From contig NZ_CP129964.1 of the NCBI RefSeq assembly GCF_030503675.1, positions 1,364,001 through 1,428,000 on the forward strand: 64,000 bases of DNA, given 5' to 3'. The position numbers and the translations under genes are program-made. The stretch comes from Lutimonas zeaxanthinifaciens (GTDB lineage: Bacteria > Bacteroidota > Bacteroidia > Flavobacteriales > Flavobacteriaceae). The notes under the pieces are model-generated. The model did no database searches, had not been told where the DNA came from, and worked only from the letters and a program-made list of their open reading frames with translations. This document shows, piece after piece, positions 62,227 through 64,000 of this stretch (position 1 is its first letter; each line of letters begins with the position of its first letter).

Positions 62227-63348
62227 TTATTGATTGGGTTGAGAACCATAAAGTGATACCTTCATACCGGGATAGGCTCCTGGAACCGATCTGCTTAACA
62301 CAGCTGTCCCATCTTCCAAACCTTTAATTACCACAGTGTTATCTGTAAAATAAACCGGGTTTACCTTAACAAGATCAATAATACTGTCTTTGTAGACATA
62401 AACACTTTCGTTGTTTACCAACAGCTTTCGCTCCATTTCATAAGCATTTTCTTCAGCTTTGGCCACCAAATGCGCCTCAAGATAAATCCCTTCCTTAAGA
62501 TCTTTTCCTACTAAATCAATATAAGCCTTTACCGTCTGAGATGTTTGATCCACTCTGCCGTTGACACGAGTTATTTTTCCTTTCCAGGTTTGATCCGTGT
62601 CTCTACTTGTTACATCAACGGAGTTTCCTTTCTGCAATAGATCAATATATTTTGCATTTACGGCAACTTCCATTTCATATATCTTTGGATTGATAAATTC
62701 ACCTAATTTTTGACCGGATCTTATCAAGGATCCCGGATTGACCATGGCATCTGTCAAAATGCCATCATAAGGAGCACGGATGGTATATTTGGTCAACCGA
62801 ACTTCCATGTTTTTTACATTATAGTAAGTCGTGTAGATATTCCTGCCGGAGATAAAAAACTTCTCCTTTTCAGAACTAATTTCAGGAAGTGTTGGGGTTG
62901 GCTTGTCAAAATCAAAATCTTTTAAATACTGCTCCCATTTATTATACTCTTCAGGATAATCAAGCCTTATATCAGGCATAATTGATGTAATAGAATTGTA
63001 TAAGTTACTTTTTTGAGCCTGCAAATTTGCATAATGCTCTTCACTATTCAATTTTAAGATCACTTCGCCTTTTCGATAGGAATTACCTGGTCTGAATTCT
63101 TTGGCTGTGGGCTGCAAGACCCCTTGAACTTCTGAAAAGATTTCAATCTTATTCTTGGCGACAAGATTTCCGTTTGCGGTTATTGTGATCGGAATGGTGC
63201 TGTTTTTGACCTCATCAACAAAAACTGTTTTCACGATTTTGACAGGTGCTTTGTCAGGTCTCTTATTTAGAATGCCCATGACATTTACCAGCCAAAAGGC
63301 TAAGGCGATCAATAGAATTCCAAGCGCTATATTGATATATTTTCTCAT
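62227..63348 (-). CDS. RND periplasmic adaptor (HlyD/MFP)
   Basis: A 373-residue membrane-fusion protein with an N-terminal anchor (about residues 5-25), a biotinyl-lipoyl-like half (VQGVLQPTAKEFRPGNSYRKG), a helical hairpin with PTLPEISSEKEKFFISG, the second lipoyl half (YTIRAPYDGILTDAMVNPG), and a beta-barrel domain (VNAKYIDLLQKGNSVDVTS). It links the RND pump to TolC. It lies 13 bases after the marR gene, so expression should follow MarR control. Confidence 0.93.
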   Translation of the reverse strand: MRKYINIALGILLIALAFWLVNVMGILNKRPDKAPVKIVKTVFVDEVKNSTIPITITANGNLVAKNKIEIFSEVQGVLQPTAKEFRPGNSYRKGEVILKLNSEEHYANLQAQKSNLYNSITSIMPDIRLDYPEEYNKWEQYLKDFDFDKPTPTLPEISSEKEKFFISGRNIYTTYYNVKNMEVRLTKYTIRAPYDGILTDAMVNPGSLIRSGQKLGEFINPKIYEMEVAVNAKYIDLLQKGNSVDVTSRDTDQTWKGKITRVNGRVDQTSQTVKAYIDLVGKDLKEGIYLEAHLVAKAEENAYEMERKLLVNNESVYVYKDSIIDLVKVNPVYFTDNTVVIKGLEDGTAVLSRSVPGAYPGMKVSLYGSQPNQ

Positions 63349-63361
63349 TGTGTGATTATGA

Positions 63362-63823
63362 TTACTTGATTGATGTTTTTTTATTGATATTTTCCTGGAT
63401 TTTTTTAAGAACGTCTTGGGCTACCTCCAGATCTTTTTCCGGAATATCCTGTTGTAACTCTTTAATGATCTCTTTAAAATAGGGTAGGGAGGTTTCCCAA
63501 ACATTCTTCCCATTAGCGGTTAGAAACACGTTGTTTATACGCATATCTTCAGGAGAAACACAGCGCTTAACAAATCCTTTCTTTTCCATGGTCTGGATAA
63601 GTCTTGTCAAGGCCGTTTTTGATCTGTTTGTGATAAAAGCCAAATCATTTTGTTTCCTTCCATCGTGCTCATGAAGATGTTTTAAAACAATAAATTGTTC
63701 TTTGCTGATGTTGACCCCGTGACTTTTCATTACATCAGAAATGTAATAGTCCATATATTTGGCAGTCTTGCCAATCCATGGGATGAGGGTAACAGTATCG
63801 GTATCTTGAAAAAGTTTTGACAA
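63362..63823 (-). CDS. MarR-family transcriptional regulator (TTG start)
   Basis: A 153-residue winged-helix regulator: FIVLKHLHEHDGRKQNDLAF, then TNRSKTALTRLIQTMEKKGFVKR (the recognition helix with the conserved DxR wing in PEDMR). It is the first gene of the marR-hlyD-RND-tolC operon and a natural repressor of it. TTG 63823 is the only workable start: an in-frame stop (TAA, 63829-63827) lies two codons upstream. A promoter -7 element and a perfect palindrome lie just before it. Confidence 0.93.
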   Translation of the reverse strand: MSKLFQDTDTVTLIPWIGKTAKYMDYYISDVMKSHGVNISKEQFIVLKHLHEHDGRKQNDLAFITNRSKTALTRLIQTMEKKGFVKRCVSPEDMRINNVFLTANGKNVWETSLPYFKEIIKELQQDIPEKDLEVAQDVLKKIQENINKKTSIK

Positions 63824-63838
63824 ATCTTAAAATTTTGC

Positions 63839-63846
63839 CAAAAATA
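63839..63846 (-). promoter_or_regulatory. Candidate -7 element for the marR operon
   Basis: TATTTTTG on the minus strand fits TAnnTTTG, 15 bases before the TTG start, so the leader is very short. The palindromic operator begins 15 bases further upstream, where the -33 contact should be. Confidence 0.55.
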
Positions 63847-63861
63847 CGAAAAGAAAAAAAT

Positions 63862-63879
63862 TAGTTGCACATGCAACTA
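63862..63879. promoter_or_regulatory. Perfect 18-bp palindrome, probable MarR operator
   Basis: TAGTTGCA-CA-TGCAACTA is a perfect inverted repeat with 8-base arms and a 2-base centre, the size and shape of MarR sites. It lies 38 bases before the marR start and over the -33 region of its promoter, so binding would block transcription of the efflux operon. Confidence 0.7.
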
Positions 63880-63951
63880 TGTTAATATTTTCATAAAAAA
63901 GTTGAACAAATTGAATTTCAATGAGTTAGCTTTTAAGGCGAAATAGGGTAT

Positions 63952-63986
63952 AAAAAAAAACCATTGAATTGGTATCAATGGTTTTA
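63952..63986 (-). terminator. Terminator for a minus-strand gene beyond the right edge
   Basis: AAAACCATTGA (63957-63967) pairs with TCAATGGTTTT (63975-63985). The run of A to its left reads as T on the minus strand after the stem, so it ends a transcript entering from the right, separating it from the marR operon. The gap 63880-63950 has no gene. Confidence 0.75.
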
Positions 63987-64000
63987 TCAAATAACAGTTT

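Noticed and set aside
1-64000. CRISPR arrays, tRNA or rRNA genes, insertion sequences, prophage or conjugative elements
   Set aside because: Reading both strands I found no spaced direct repeats, cloverleaf-like genes, transposases, integrases or att-like repeats.

Overview
The window comes from the chromosome of a member of Bacteroidota, almost certainly family Flavobacteriaceae. The evidence is a type IX secretion sorting domain, several protein families largely restricted to this group (DUF3276, DUF3822, 2TM-domain proteins, a long NusB), the -7 promoter element TAnnTTTG in many gaps, and low G+C, densely packed genes. No tRNA, rRNA, CRISPR array, insertion sequence or prophage is visible. 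Several genes have a TTG as their only plausible start.

Layout. Bases 1-5769 are the end of a polysaccharide cluster (nucleotide-sugar dehydrogenase cut by the window edge, UDP-glucuronate epimerase) running into cysQ, a doubled DUF2061 membrane protein, cysC, cysD and cysN. This is a PAPS-making set without sulfite or PAPS reductase genes, so it probably feeds sulfation of the polysaccharide. Bases 5900-20800 are mostly housekeeping: ychF, tgt (lacking the usual zinc cysteines), lptG-like, an EamA transporter, accA, nnr, a divergent ACT-like gene and lysC, DUF3276, an ABC exporter, and nusB-DUF1573-yajC-ybbR-coaE. Bases 21400-29000 are a signalling stretch: an RprX/RprY-like two-component pair, tsaC/sua5, an ECF sigma factor with a membrane partner, and an operon of DUF2141, a LytS-type kinase fused to a 2TM domain, two free 2TM proteins and a LytTR regulator, with a LytTR-like direct repeat upstream. 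Bases 29000-36700 carry rsmD-DUF3822, a RecD-like helicase, a PBP4-type peptidase, an acyl-CoA ligase and miaA. Bases 36791-39341 hold a secreted T9SS protein broken by three single-base indels.

Bases 39344-49191 hold a potassium channel with a zinc-ribbon tail, a DnaQ/GIY-YIG protein, an M28 peptidase and a divergent cobalamin uptake locus. On the minus strand this is the ABC importer. On the plus strand a B12 riboswitch leads into btuB, a BtuG-like propeller lipoprotein and a small barrel protein. Bases 49212-52308 hold two DUF2147 proteins, YihY, a KdsC-like phosphatase and a DUF2520 protein. ppdK faces an OB-fold/YceI/DUF5777/cytochrome c operon across a gap with a Crp/Fnr-like dyad. The window ends with a marR-hlyD-RND-tolC efflux operon that has a perfect 18-bp palindrome at its promoter.

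Only one gap exceeds 300 bases (45521-45841), and it contains the riboswitch. No single locus is clearly a wholly new system. The strongest leads are the triple 2TM/LytTR module with its candidate operator, the PAPS cluster with doubled DUF2061, the BtuB-BtuG-like riboswitch locus, the zinc-less Tgt and the Crp/Fnr-like ppdK promoter.
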